From contig CAWESB010000006.1 of assembly GCA_963811635.1 (NCBI GenBank), positions 62,001-126,000 on the forward strand: DNA of 64,000 nucleotides, read 5' to 3'. Position numbers and translations under genes: made by a program. Under the pieces are notes generated by a model that was given only the letters and a program-made list of their open reading frames with translations, was not told the DNA's origin and ran no database searches. Positions 35,220 through 42,174 of this stretch are shown here, in pieces; the first letter of the stretch is position 1, and each line of letters opens with the position of its first letter. This stretch comes from JAIBJN01 sp963811635 (GTDB lineage Bacteria; Actinomycetota; Thermoleophilia; Gaiellales; Gaiellaceae).

Positions 35220-35630
35220 ATGGCCACGATGGCCGACCTCGACGAGCTCGCCCTCGCGCTGCCGCAGACGACGAAAGAGGTCACCGACGACGGCCGGCCC
35301 AAATACCTCGCCAACGGGAAGCTCTTCTGCCTCCACCGGAGCCGCCGGCCCGACGCGGTCGATCCGCAGTCCGGGAAGCGGCTCGCCGACGTCGTGATGT
35401 TCCGGGTCGCCGACTTGGACGTGAAGGACCTGATCCTGGCGGACGACCGCGGCATCTTCTTCACGACGCCGCACTTCAACGGCTACCCCGCCGTGCTCGT
35501 CCGCATCCCCGACCTGGAGAGGCTCGAGCGCGACGAGCTCGAAGACCTGGTCGTCGAGGCATGGCTGACGCGGGCGCACAAGCGAGTCGCCAAGGCCTGG
35601 CTCGCCGAGCACGGTGAGAAGCTGGATTAG
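35220..35630 (+). CDS. MmcQ/YjbR-family protein
   Basis: A 136-residue member of the MmcQ/YjbR (CyaY-like fold) family, sometimes annotated as DNA-binding. It has the usual N-terminal helix ending in ALPQTTKEVTDDGRPKY, the strand KLFCLHRSRR, and a C-terminal helix (VVEAWLTRAHKRVAKAWL). Start ATG 35220; a second ATG three codons later is possible. Its stop overlaps the convergent MarR-GNAT stop by four bases. Confidence 0.82.
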   Translation: MATMADLDELALALPQTTKEVTDDGRPKYLANGKLFCLHRSRRPDAVDPQSGKRLADVVMFRVADLDVKDLILADDRGIFFTTPHFNGYPAVLVRIPDLERLERDELEDLVVEAWLTRAHKRVAKAWLAEHGEKLD

Positions 35631-36508
35631 AGCGCCTTCTCGAACCAGTGGTCGGCGAACGGCTCGTCGTTGAACGCCGCCACCTCGACGTAGCCGGCCG
35701 ATTCGTACAGGGCGATCGCCTCGACGAGCGCGCGGTTCGTCTCCATGCGCACCACTCGTGAGCCGTGCTCCGCGGCGCGCGCCTCCAGCTCGAGCAGGAG
35801 CCGGCGGCCGATCCCCAGCCCGCGTGCCGATTCGGCGACCCACATGCGCTTGATGTCGGACGCCCCACCCGGGAAGTGCTTGAGCGCCCCGCAGCCGACC
35901 GGCGCGTCGCGCAGGTACGCGACGAGAAAGAGACCGTGCGGAGGTCGGATCTCGTGCGGCTCGGCCGTCGAGCCGACCTTCGGGTCGAACGGCTTGTCGG
36001 AGCGCCGGTTCAGCTCTGCGTAGTACGAGCGCAGGCACTGCTTGGCATCCCGCCTGGCAGCGTCGATTTCGCGGATCTCGACGAGCGCAGCCGTGAAGAG
36101 CCTCTCCACCTCGCGCATCGCCCCGACGAGGCGCTCGCGCTGGCCGTCGGTCAGCGGCTCGAGGAAAGAGCGCGCGAGCTCGTCGCTGCGCCGGTCGAGC
36201 TCGGCGCGCTCGACGAGCCCGGCGGGGGTGAGGCGCGCCGCGCGGGCCCGGCGATCGGTCGTGCCCGGCGAAACTTCGACCAGGCCGGCGGCCTCGAGTG
36301 AGCGGAGCAGGCGGCTGGCGTGTCCCGAGTCGAGGGCGAGGCGGGAGCGGAGCGCCCTGACCTCGCATCCTTCCTCGCCGATCTCCCAGAGCACCCGCGC
36401 TTCCGCCAGCGGGCGGTCGCGCGCCAGGAAGTGGTCGTCGAGTGCGCCGACCCGCTGGGTGACGGCCCGGTTGAAGCGGCGGACCTGGTCCACCATCGCC
36501 GCGTCCAT
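35627..36508 (-). CDS. MarR-type regulator fused to a GNAT N-acetyltransferase
   Basis: A 293-residue two-domain protein. Residues about 1-145 form a MarR winged helix (RVLWEIGEEGCEVRALRSRL, LDSGHASRLLRSLEAAGLVEV, then the wing TDRRARAARLTPAG). Residues about 155-293 form a GNAT acetyltransferase with the acetyl-CoA loop ARGLGIGRRLLLELE and ALYESAGYVEVAAFND. The fusion is a recognised architecture. It suggests acetylation of a small molecule under self-regulation. It starts nine bases after the sigma-factor stop on the same strand. An inverted repeat at 36511-36526 may be its operator. Confidence 0.9.
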   Translation of the reverse strand: MDAAMVDQVRRFNRAVTQRVGALDDHFLARDRPLAEARVLWEIGEEGCEVRALRSRLALDSGHASRLLRSLEAAGLVEVSPGTTDRRARAARLTPAGLVERAELDRRSDELARSFLEPLTDGQRERLVGAMREVERLFTAALVEIREIDAARRDAKQCLRSYYAELNRRSDKPFDPKVGSTAEPHEIRPPHGLFLVAYLRDAPVGCGALKHFPGGASDIKRMWVAESARGLGIGRRLLLELEARAAEHGSRVVRMETNRALVEAIALYESAGYVEVAAFNDEPFADHWFEKAL

Positions 36509-36510
36509 TA

Positions 36511-36526
36511 TCTGATCTTAGTCAGA
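36511..36526 (-). promoter_or_regulatory. Inverted repeat next to the MarR-GNAT start
   Basis: TCTGA (36511-36515) and TCAGA (36522-36526) flank a six-base spacer immediately upstream of the MarR-GNAT ATG and over the end of the sigma-factor gene. A further TCTCAGAT lies just beyond. Size and position suit a MarR-family autoregulatory operator, but the repeat is short. Confidence 0.3.
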
Positions 36527-37432
36527 GGTTCTCAGATGCGCCAGCTTGTCCGGGTTGAGGATCGAACGCACGGCGACGACGACGCCGTCGGCGATCTCCA
36601 GTCCCGCCACCCACAGCGGGTTGCCGTCCTCGCCGTAGTAGACGAGGCCCGGGTCGCCGTTCACGACCGCGGGCCGGTGGACGATCCCGCGCTCGCGGGC
36701 CTGGCGGCCCCAGCCGATCAGCGCCTTCGCGACCCGCTCGGCGCCGACCATCGGGTCGCGCATGGCGGGCGCCTTGCCGCCGCCGTCGCCGTAGATCGTC
36801 GCGTCCGCAGCCAAGAGCTCGACGAGGCCCTCGGTGTCGCCCTCCTCCCAGGCGGCGAGGAAGCGACTGGCGACCTCCTCGCGCTCCTCGCGCGAGACGT
36901 CGAAGCGCCTCCGGCCTTCCTCTATGTGCGTGTGCGCGCGGGAGAGGATCTGCCGGCAGTTCTCGGGGCTCTTGCCGACGATCTCGGCGACCTGCTCGTA
37001 GGGATAGTCGAACACCTCGCGCAGGAGGAAGACGGCGCGCTCGACCGGCGAGAGCTTCTCCAGCAGGTGGAGGAAAGCGAGCGAGAGCGTGTCGGCCGTC
37101 TCGGCGTGGCGCGCGGCCTCGTCGTCCACGATCGGCTCCGGCAGCCACTGGCCCGGGTAGACCTCGCGCCTCGCACGCGCCGAGCGCAGCTCGTCGATCG
37201 CGAGCCGCGTCGTCACCGTCGCGAGATACGCCTTGGGCGACTCCGGATCGGCGTCCGCCTCGTGGTAGCGGAGATACGCCTCCTGGACGACATCCTCGGC
37301 CTCCGCGACCGATCCGAGCATGCGGTAGGCGATCGCGAAGAGGTAGGGACGCAGCTCTTCCTGGCTCTCCATGGCTCTTTGAAGACGGGCTCGGCCGCCG
37401 TCCCGTGACACCGTCACAACCGGCGGCGGCAT
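36518..37432 (-). CDS. SigJ-like ECF RNA polymerase sigma factor with SnoaL-type C-terminus
   Basis: An ECF41/SigJ-type sigma factor. Region 2 is LRPYLFAIAYRMLGSVAEAEDVVQEAYLR, quoted here as YRMLGSVAEAEDVVQEAYLR. Region 4 includes LSPVERAVFLLREVFDYPY and EIVGKSPENCRQILSRA, followed by a roughly 100-residue SnoaL/NTF2-like domain typical of this group that controls activity. ATG 37432 (304 residues) has the strong ribosome site AAGGAGA; an internal ATG at 37372 matches the usual family N-terminus. It is divergent from an SDR gene with 35 bases between starts. Pairing with an oxidoreductase target is typical of ECF41. Confidence 0.87.
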   Translation of the reverse strand: MPPPVVTVSRDGGRARLQRAMESQEELRPYLFAIAYRMLGSVAEAEDVVQEAYLRYHEADADPESPKAYLATVTTRLAIDELRSARARREVYPGQWLPEPIVDDEAARHAETADTLSLAFLHLLEKLSPVERAVFLLREVFDYPYEQVAEIVGKSPENCRQILSRAHTHIEEGRRRFDVSREEREEVASRFLAAWEEGDTEGLVELLAADATIYGDGGGKAPAMRDPMVGAERVAKALIGWGRQARERGIVHRPAVVNGDPGLVYYGEDGNPLWVAGLEIADGVVVAVRSILNPDKLAHLRTSD

Positions 37433-37439
37433 CTCGTCT

Positions 37440-37463
37440 CCTTTCCAGAGAGCGAAAGGAGAA
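37440..37463. promoter_or_regulatory. Mirror-image ribosome sites of divergent genes
   Basis: CTCCTTTC and GAAAGGAG form an eight-base perfect inverted repeat separated by eight bases. Each arm is the Shine-Dalgarno of one divergent gene (sigma factor and epimerase). With only 35 bases between start codons, each promoter must lie inside the opposing coding region, or transcripts must overlap. This implies linked control. Confidence 0.5.
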
Positions 37464-37467
37464 AACC

Positions 37468-38406
37468 ATGAGAGTCTTCGTTGCAGGCGCAACCGGCGCC
37501 ATCGGCTCCAGTCTCGTCCCCCAGCTGCTCGAGCGGGGCCACGAGGTGATCGGTACGTCACGCTCGACGGAGAAGGGGAGCCGGCTCACCGCCCTCGGCG
37601 CGGAGGCCGTCGTCCTCGATCTCCTCGACCGCGACGCCGTCCTCGAGGCCGTGCGCGCCGCCCGGCCGAACGCGATCGTCCATCAGGCGACCGCCCTCTC
37701 GGGCCTGTCGGACTTCAAGCACTTCGACCGCTCGTTCGCCGTGACCAACCGACTCCGGATCGACGGGACCGACCATCTGCTCGCCGCGGCCGCCGCGGCC
37801 GGCGTGGAGCGCTTCGTCGCGCAGAGCTTCACGAGCTGGCCCTACGCCCGGGTTGGCGGGGCCGTCAAGACCGAGGAGGACCCGCTCGACTCCGACCCGC
37901 CTGACGACCTGCGCGAGACGCTCCAGGCGATCGAGCACGTCGAGCGCGCGTCCGTCGCTGCCGGGGGCATCGCCCTCCGCTACGGCGGCTTCTACGGTCG
38001 GCCCGACGACGCCCAGCTCGATGCAGTCCGCAAGCGCCAGTTCCCGATCGTCGGCGACGGCGGCGGGATCTGGTCGTTCATCCACCTGGACGACGCGGCC
38101 GCCGCCACCGTCCTCGCGGTCGAGCGCGGCGCGCCCGGCGTCTACAACGTCGTCGACGATGCGCCGGCGCCCGTGCGTGAGTGGCTCCCGTTTCTCGCCA
38201 CCACGATCGGCGCGAAGCCGCCGCGCAAAGTGCCGCGCTGGCTCGCGCGGATGCTCGGCGGCGAGGCGGGCATCGTGCTGATGGTCGAGAGCCGCGGCGC
38301 CTCGAACGAGAAGGCGAAGCGCGAGCTCGGCTGGACGCTCCGCTACCCGAGCTGGCGGCAGGGCTTCCCCGCCTCCTACGGGCACGCGGAGGCGCTGGCG
38401 GCGTGA
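37468..38406 (+). CDS. NAD(P)-dependent epimerase/dehydratase (extended SDR)
   Basis: A 312-residue extended short-chain dehydrogenase/epimerase. The dinucleotide motif is VFVAGATGAIGSSLVPQLL. The active-site region is atypical: QSFTSWPYARVG supplies Ser/Tyr, with no classical YxxxK visible at the expected spacing, so catalysis may be altered. IRLRYGGFYG-type substrate-loop residues are present (ALRYGGFYGRPDD). ATG 37468 has ribosome site AAGGAG. It is divergent from the SigJ-like factor and is its likely regulatory target. Confidence 0.85.
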   Translation: MRVFVAGATGAIGSSLVPQLLERGHEVIGTSRSTEKGSRLTALGAEAVVLDLLDRDAVLEAVRAARPNAIVHQATALSGLSDFKHFDRSFAVTNRLRIDGTDHLLAAAAAAGVERFVAQSFTSWPYARVGGAVKTEEDPLDSDPPDDLRETLQAIEHVERASVAAGGIALRYGGFYGRPDDAQLDAVRKRQFPIVGDGGGIWSFIHLDDAAAATVLAVERGAPGVYNVVDDAPAPVREWLPFLATTIGAKPPRKVPRWLARMLGGEAGIVLMVESRGASNEKAKRELGWTLRYPSWRQGFPASYGHAEALAA

Positions 38407-38446
38407 CCCACCTCCTCTGCACGCTCCGGCGGGCTACCGTCGGGGC

Positions 38447-39340
38447 GTGCAGAGGCTCGCGGACCGGCTCCCGATGCTCCCGGCGGTGCTGCGGGCCGCC
38501 CTCGTCCTCTTCGTGCTCGCCTGGATCTTCGGGCCGTACGACCTGCGCTCGGCGATCCCGGTCTGGGTCGCGTTCCTCGTCGCGCTCGGGCTCGAGGTCA
38601 ACTTCCTGCTCGGCGCCCTCGGCCGGCCCCCTGCTCCACGCCCCGACCGCGGCCCGCAGGAGATCGACCGAGAGCGCTTCGGCTACCTCGGCTGGCCCGA
38701 GGACGAGGAGGACGAAGAGGACTGGGCCGAAGAGGACGAAAGCATCTGGCCGCCGGTCCGCCGCTTCCTGGTCGGCCTGGGCCTGATCGCCGCGCTCGCA
38801 CTCGTCTTCTGGTTCGTAGAGAGCCGCAGCGGCTGGGGCTCGCTCTCCGTCGACACGCGCACCGAGGCCCAGAACCGCTTCTCGGAGGAGGCCTCCCGGA
38901 TCGTCGGGAAGCCCGTGCGGATCCGCTGCGACGAGGAGGGCGCGTTCGTGGGCGCCATCCAGCACGCCGACGGCGTCGCGACCGTCGGCGGCGAGCTCTC
39001 GTACCTGACTCCGGAGCGGTGCTACGACCTCTACCGGCTCGCCTTCGACGGCGAGGTCACGTTCAGCCAGACCGCCCGCGCGATCGCCGTGCTCGCCCAC
39101 GAGTCGTGGCACCTCCGCGGCGTCGCCGACGAGGGGACGACGGAGTGCTACGCGCTCCAGTCGGGCGTCGAGCTGGGGCAGCGGCTCGGGCTCTCGGAAG
39201 GGACGGCGCGCCAGATGATGCGGCAGCAGCTCGCGGAGAACGCCGGCCGCAGCGGTTCGAGCTCCGAGTATCTCGTGCCGCCCGAGTGCAAGGACGGCGG
39301 CAGGCTCGACCTCGACCCGGAAAGCTCGGACTTTCCCTAG
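38447..39340 (+). CDS. Predicted membrane-anchored metallopeptidase (HEXXH)
   Basis: A 297-residue protein with no family I recognise. Two transmembrane helices (about 14-30 and 38-58) are followed by an acidic linker (EDEEDEEDWAEEDE) and a third helix (about 106-124). The remaining 170 residues should lie outside the cytoplasm. They contain AIAVLAHESWHLRGVADEG: an HEXXH zinc motif at 218-222 with a candidate third ligand Glu at 233 (GTTECYALQ). This is the geometry of gluzincin or minigluzincin peptidases. Four cysteines are in the external part. GTG 38447 is used; the stop overlaps the antisense small gene by four bases. Confidence 0.7.
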   Translation: MQRLADRLPMLPAVLRAALVLFVLAWIFGPYDLRSAIPVWVAFLVALGLEVNFLLGALGRPPAPRPDRGPQEIDRERFGYLGWPEDEEDEEDWAEEDESIWPPVRRFLVGLGLIAALALVFWFVESRSGWGSLSVDTRTEAQNRFSEEASRIVGKPVRIRCDEEGAFVGAIQHADGVATVGGELSYLTPERCYDLYRLAFDGEVTFSQTARAIAVLAHESWHLRGVADEGTTECYALQSGVELGQRLGLSEGTARQMMRQQLAENAGRSGSSSEYLVPPECKDGGRLDLDPESSDFP

Positions 39341-39432
39341 CGAGCCGACCGGGAAGCCCAGCGGCGCTCGAGCAAGAGCCAGGCGCGGCGGGCGACCCAG
39401 AGCAGCACGACCCAGCGGAAGCGGCGAATCAT
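39337..39432 (-). CDS. Possible 31-residue Trp/Arg-rich small protein
   Basis: ATG 39432 opens a 31-codon frame (MIRRFRWVVLLWVARRAWLL, then a basic tail) that ends at TAG sharing four bases with the convergent metalloprotease stop, as is common for real convergent pairs in this window. The peptide is strongly basic with six tryptophans or leucine clusters and would be amphipathic or membrane-binding. The ribosome site is weak. It may be a genuine membrane microprotein or chance. Confidence 0.3.
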   Translation of the reverse strand: MIRRFRWVVLLWVARRAWLLLERRWASRSAR

Positions 39433-39538
39433 GCGAACACCCTAGCCGCCGCGCGTGGCCTGGAAACCTCTTGCGAAAAAGGTGTCAAGTCCGGCGGCTC
39501 CACTGCCGATACAGGTCCCGAGAGAACGAGGAGCACGG

Positions 39539-40369
39539 TCATCCTCCGGCGGTCGCCGCAGCCTGCCGAGGTGAGAGAGCCGAGCTCCTCGTTTTCGTTA
39601 ATCGGGGTGCGAGCGGAAGCGGCCGCTCGAGCAGGCGGGCGGCGACGCCGCGGATCGTGTCGGTTCCGTAGCCGTGGCTCGGGTTCGCGAGCGTGAGCAC
39701 CGAGAGGGCGATCCGCATCGTCCCCTTGCGCAGGAGCGCCGACTGGTGCGTGACGCTCCCGGTGCCCGATCCCCAGCCGCCCTTGAAGTGGATCGACCAG
39801 CTCGGCGGGTGCACCGGCGGGATCCCCCACCGTTGCGAGGGCACGATGCTGGCGAGCACGGCAAGGGCGTAGCCCCGGTGCCGGCGAGGGACGAGCCGGT
39901 CGATCTTGATGAAGAAGCGCGCCTGGTCGCGCGCGGTCGTCGTCGAGTTGCCCCAGATCGGCCAGGCGAAGCTGAAGTCCCACATGTCGGCGCGGTCGGC
40001 CACGCGGTACATCGCGTGCGAGCCCACGGTGCGCAGCACGGCGCTCGCGGCCGCGTTGTCCGAGCGGCGGATCATCGGGCCGAGCAGCCCGCGCTCGTAG
40101 TCGTTCAGGGGCCGGCTGCGGACGGACCGCAGGTTGAGGTAGGCGACGAGCGCCATTGCCTTCAGCAGGCTGGCCGAGGGCGCGCGAGCGCGCAGCCGGT
40201 AGCCGTGGATGTGACCGCGGTCGTCGACGAGGGCGAAGCTCTCCACCCCGGCCCGCGTCTGCACGAAGGCCCTCGCCGCGGCCGTGCGCTCGTTCCAGGT
40301 TGTCGCGGCTGCGGGCGCCGCGACGACGGCGGCAAGCAGAAGCCCGATGACCAGCGCGCGGAGCCGCAT
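39539..40369 (-). CDS. Exported class A beta-lactamase-related serine hydrolase
   Basis: A 276-residue secreted protein with a signal peptide (LRALVIGLLLAAVVAAPAAA) and a penicillin-binding/class A fold. The active-site triads are recognisable: SxxK as SASLLK, SxN as RRSDNAAAS, and KGG (HFKGGWGSGTG) in place of KTG. The class A Glu166 loop is not obvious, so it is more likely a D,D-peptidase or other hydrolase than a true beta-lactamase. It starts at ATG 40369, just after the sigma-factor stop on the same strand (eight-base gap). Confidence 0.82.
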   Translation of the reverse strand: MRLRALVIGLLLAAVVAAPAAATTWNERTAAARAFVQTRAGVESFALVDDRGHIHGYRLRARAPSASLLKAMALVAYLNLRSVRSRPLNDYERGLLGPMIRRSDNAAASAVLRTVGSHAMYRVADRADMWDFSFAWPIWGNSTTTARDQARFFIKIDRLVPRRHRGYALAVLASIVPSQRWGIPPVHPPSWSIHFKGGWGSGTGSVTHQSALLRKGTMRIALSVLTLANPSHGYGTDTIRGVAARLLERPLPLAPRLTKTRSSALSPRQAAATAGG

Positions 40370-40377
40370 CGTCGGGG

Positions 40378-41415
40378 TCAGACCACGCCCTGGAGCGCGG
40401 CGATCTCACGGCGCACCGCCAGGCGCTCGAGCGCCTCGGACTCGATCTGACGCACGCGCTCGCGCGTGATGCCGAGCCCCTTGCCGATCTCCTCGAGCGA
40501 TTCGGGGTCGCGCTCGCCGTTGAGGCCGTACCGGCGCTTCAGGACCTCGCGCTCGCGGTCGGGGAGCTCCTCGAGCGCATCGCGGAGCGCCTCCTGCGCG
40601 AGGTTGATGGTCACTTCCTGCTCGACGGCCTCCTCCTCGCCCGCCAGCAGCTCCTGGAAGGTCGTCGCGCTCGCCTCCGAGATCGGCTTGTCGAGACTGG
40701 TCACCGCCCGCGCGGCCGCGCGCACCTCGATCACCTGCGGCACGGTGATCCGCGCCGCGTCGGCGACCTCCTCGTCGGTGGGCATGCGGCCGAGGCGCGG
40801 GGCGAGGTCGCGCTCGGCACGCGAGATGCGCTGCTCACGCTCGACGATGTGCACGGGCACGCGGATCTCACGCGACTTGTTCGCCACCCCACGCTGCACC
40901 GCCTGGCGGATCCACCACGTCGCGTAGGTCGAGAACTTGAAGCCCTTGCGCCAGTCGAACTTCTCGACGGCGCGGATCAGCCCGATGATGCCCTCCTGGA
41001 TCAGGTCGAGGAGCGTGAGGCCGTGGCCCTGGTAGCGCTTCGCGATCGAGACGACGAGCCGGAGGTTCGAGTTGATCATCTGCTCCTTCGCCTCGATGTC
41101 CCCTCGCTCCACGCGCTGACTCAACTCGATCTCCTGCTCCTTGGTGAGGAGCGGATAGCGGCCGATCTCCTGCATGAAGAGCTGGAGGGCGTCCGTGGTC
41201 GCGACCGCCAGATCGCCGTTCACGTACGTGGGTGACTTCGACTCCCGACCGCAGTTGTCGCGCAGCTCGATGCCGCGGCGCTCGATCTCCTCGTAGAGGT
41301 CCTCGATGTCGTCTTCGCCGAGCTCGAGGGCTTCGACGAGGTCGTTGACCTCGGAGTATTCGAGGCACTCGTGCTCCTCGCCGCTGTCAAGGAGCGCTTG
41401 GAGCTGGGGATGCAT
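40378..41415 (-). CDS. Primary-type sigma-70 factor (RpoD/SigA-like)
   Basis: A 345-residue sigma factor. It has a short region 1.1-like start (QALLDSGEEHECLEYSEVND), region 1.2 (LQLFMQEIGRYPLLTKEQE), region 2 (NLRLVVSIAKRYQGHGLTLL, KGFKFSTYATWWIRQAVQR), region 3 (VPVHIVEREQRISRAERDL) and region 4 (LPDREREVLKRRYGL, ITRERVRQIESEALERL). All core recognition residues for TATAAT/TTGACA promoters are present, so it is group 1 or 2. A second such factor is at 62679-63605. The gene heads a minus-strand pair with the serine hydrolase. Confidence 0.93.
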   Translation of the reverse strand: MHPQLQALLDSGEEHECLEYSEVNDLVEALELGEDDIEDLYEEIERRGIELRDNCGRESKSPTYVNGDLAVATTDALQLFMQEIGRYPLLTKEQEIELSQRVERGDIEAKEQMINSNLRLVVSIAKRYQGHGLTLLDLIQEGIIGLIRAVEKFDWRKGFKFSTYATWWIRQAVQRGVANKSREIRVPVHIVEREQRISRAERDLAPRLGRMPTDEEVADAARITVPQVIEVRAAARAVTSLDKPISEASATTFQELLAGEEEAVEQEVTINLAQEALRDALEELPDREREVLKRRYGLNGERDPESLEEIGKGLGITRERVRQIESEALERLAVRREIAALQGVV

Positions 41416-41457
41416 AGGTTCCTCCTCTCCAACGATACGCGCCGCGGCGAGCGGCCG

Positions 41458-42174
41458 TCAGGCCGCGGCCAGATCGAGCCAGTGTCCGAAGAGGCTTCGT
41501 CCGTGCCCGAGCAGCTCCTCGCTCCGGGCCGCGAGCTCTTCGGCGAGGGCCCTCGCCGAGCCGGGGCCGAGCACCGCCGTGAGAGCGTTCGCGTACTCGG
41601 GCACCCTCGCCCACTCCTCGGCCATTTCCCGCGAGACCTCGAGGTGAAACTGGACACCGTAGGCGCGCGTCCCCCAGCGAAAGGCTTGGTGGGCGTACGC
41701 GGGCGAGCTGGCCAGCAGGACCGCGCCGTCCGGCAGCGAGAAAGTGTCGCCATGCCATTGAAGCGTTGGCAGCTCGCCGGGAAGCCCGCCGAAGACGGGG
41801 TCGACCGCGGCCGCTTCGGTCAGGAAGACCGGAAGGAGCCCAACCTCCGGCGAAGGCCCCGGCGCCACACTGGCGCCTAGGCTCGACGCCAGGAGCTGGC
41901 TCCCGAGGCAGGCGCCGAAGAAGGGTGTGCCGGCGCGCACGGCGTCAGCGATCAGCTCTTTCTCGGCGCGGAGCCAGGGAAGCTCGTCTTCGTCGTTGAC
42001 GCTCATCGGACCGCCCATGGCGACGATCGCGCCGAACTCACGCCAGTCCGGAAGAGGGTCGCCCTCGTCGAGCTCGACGCGATGGAGCTTGGCGCCCCGC
42101 TCGTCGAGGACATCCTCGTAGACGCCCGGGGGCTCGCACGCGATGTGCTGGAGAACGAGGACGTCGAGGCTCAG
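41458..42174 (-). CDS. Class I glutamine amidotransferase (GMP synthase-like), CTG start
   Basis: A 238-residue class I amidotransferase. The nucleophile elbow is FFGACLGSQLLASSLGA (Cys89) and the His/Glu pair lies in GVQFHLEVS, so the triad is complete. The first ATG (42018) would cut off 52 conserved residues (LDVLVLQHIACEPPGVYEDV and more). The only plausible start is CTG 42174, which overlaps the upstream stop as CTGA with GGAG six bases before it. The protein would transfer ammonia from glutamine or hydrolyse a gamma-glutamyl bond. It is translationally coupled to the molybdopterin oxidoreductase. Confidence 0.85.
   Translation of the reverse strand: MSLDVLVLQHIACEPPGVYEDVLDERGAKLHRVELDEGDPLPDWREFGAIVAMGGPMSVNDEDELPWLRAEKELIADAVRAGTPFFGACLGSQLLASSLGASVAPGPSPEVGLLPVFLTEAAAVDPVFGGLPGELPTLQWHGDTFSLPDGAVLLASSPAYAHQAFRWGTRAYGVQFHLEVSREMAEEWARVPEYANALTAVLGPGSARALAEELAARSEELLGHGRSLFGHWLDLAAA

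Noticed and set aside
42018..42020. ATG near 42018 as start of the amidotransferase
   Set aside because: It would delete 52 residues that form the conserved first strands of the class I amidotransferase fold.
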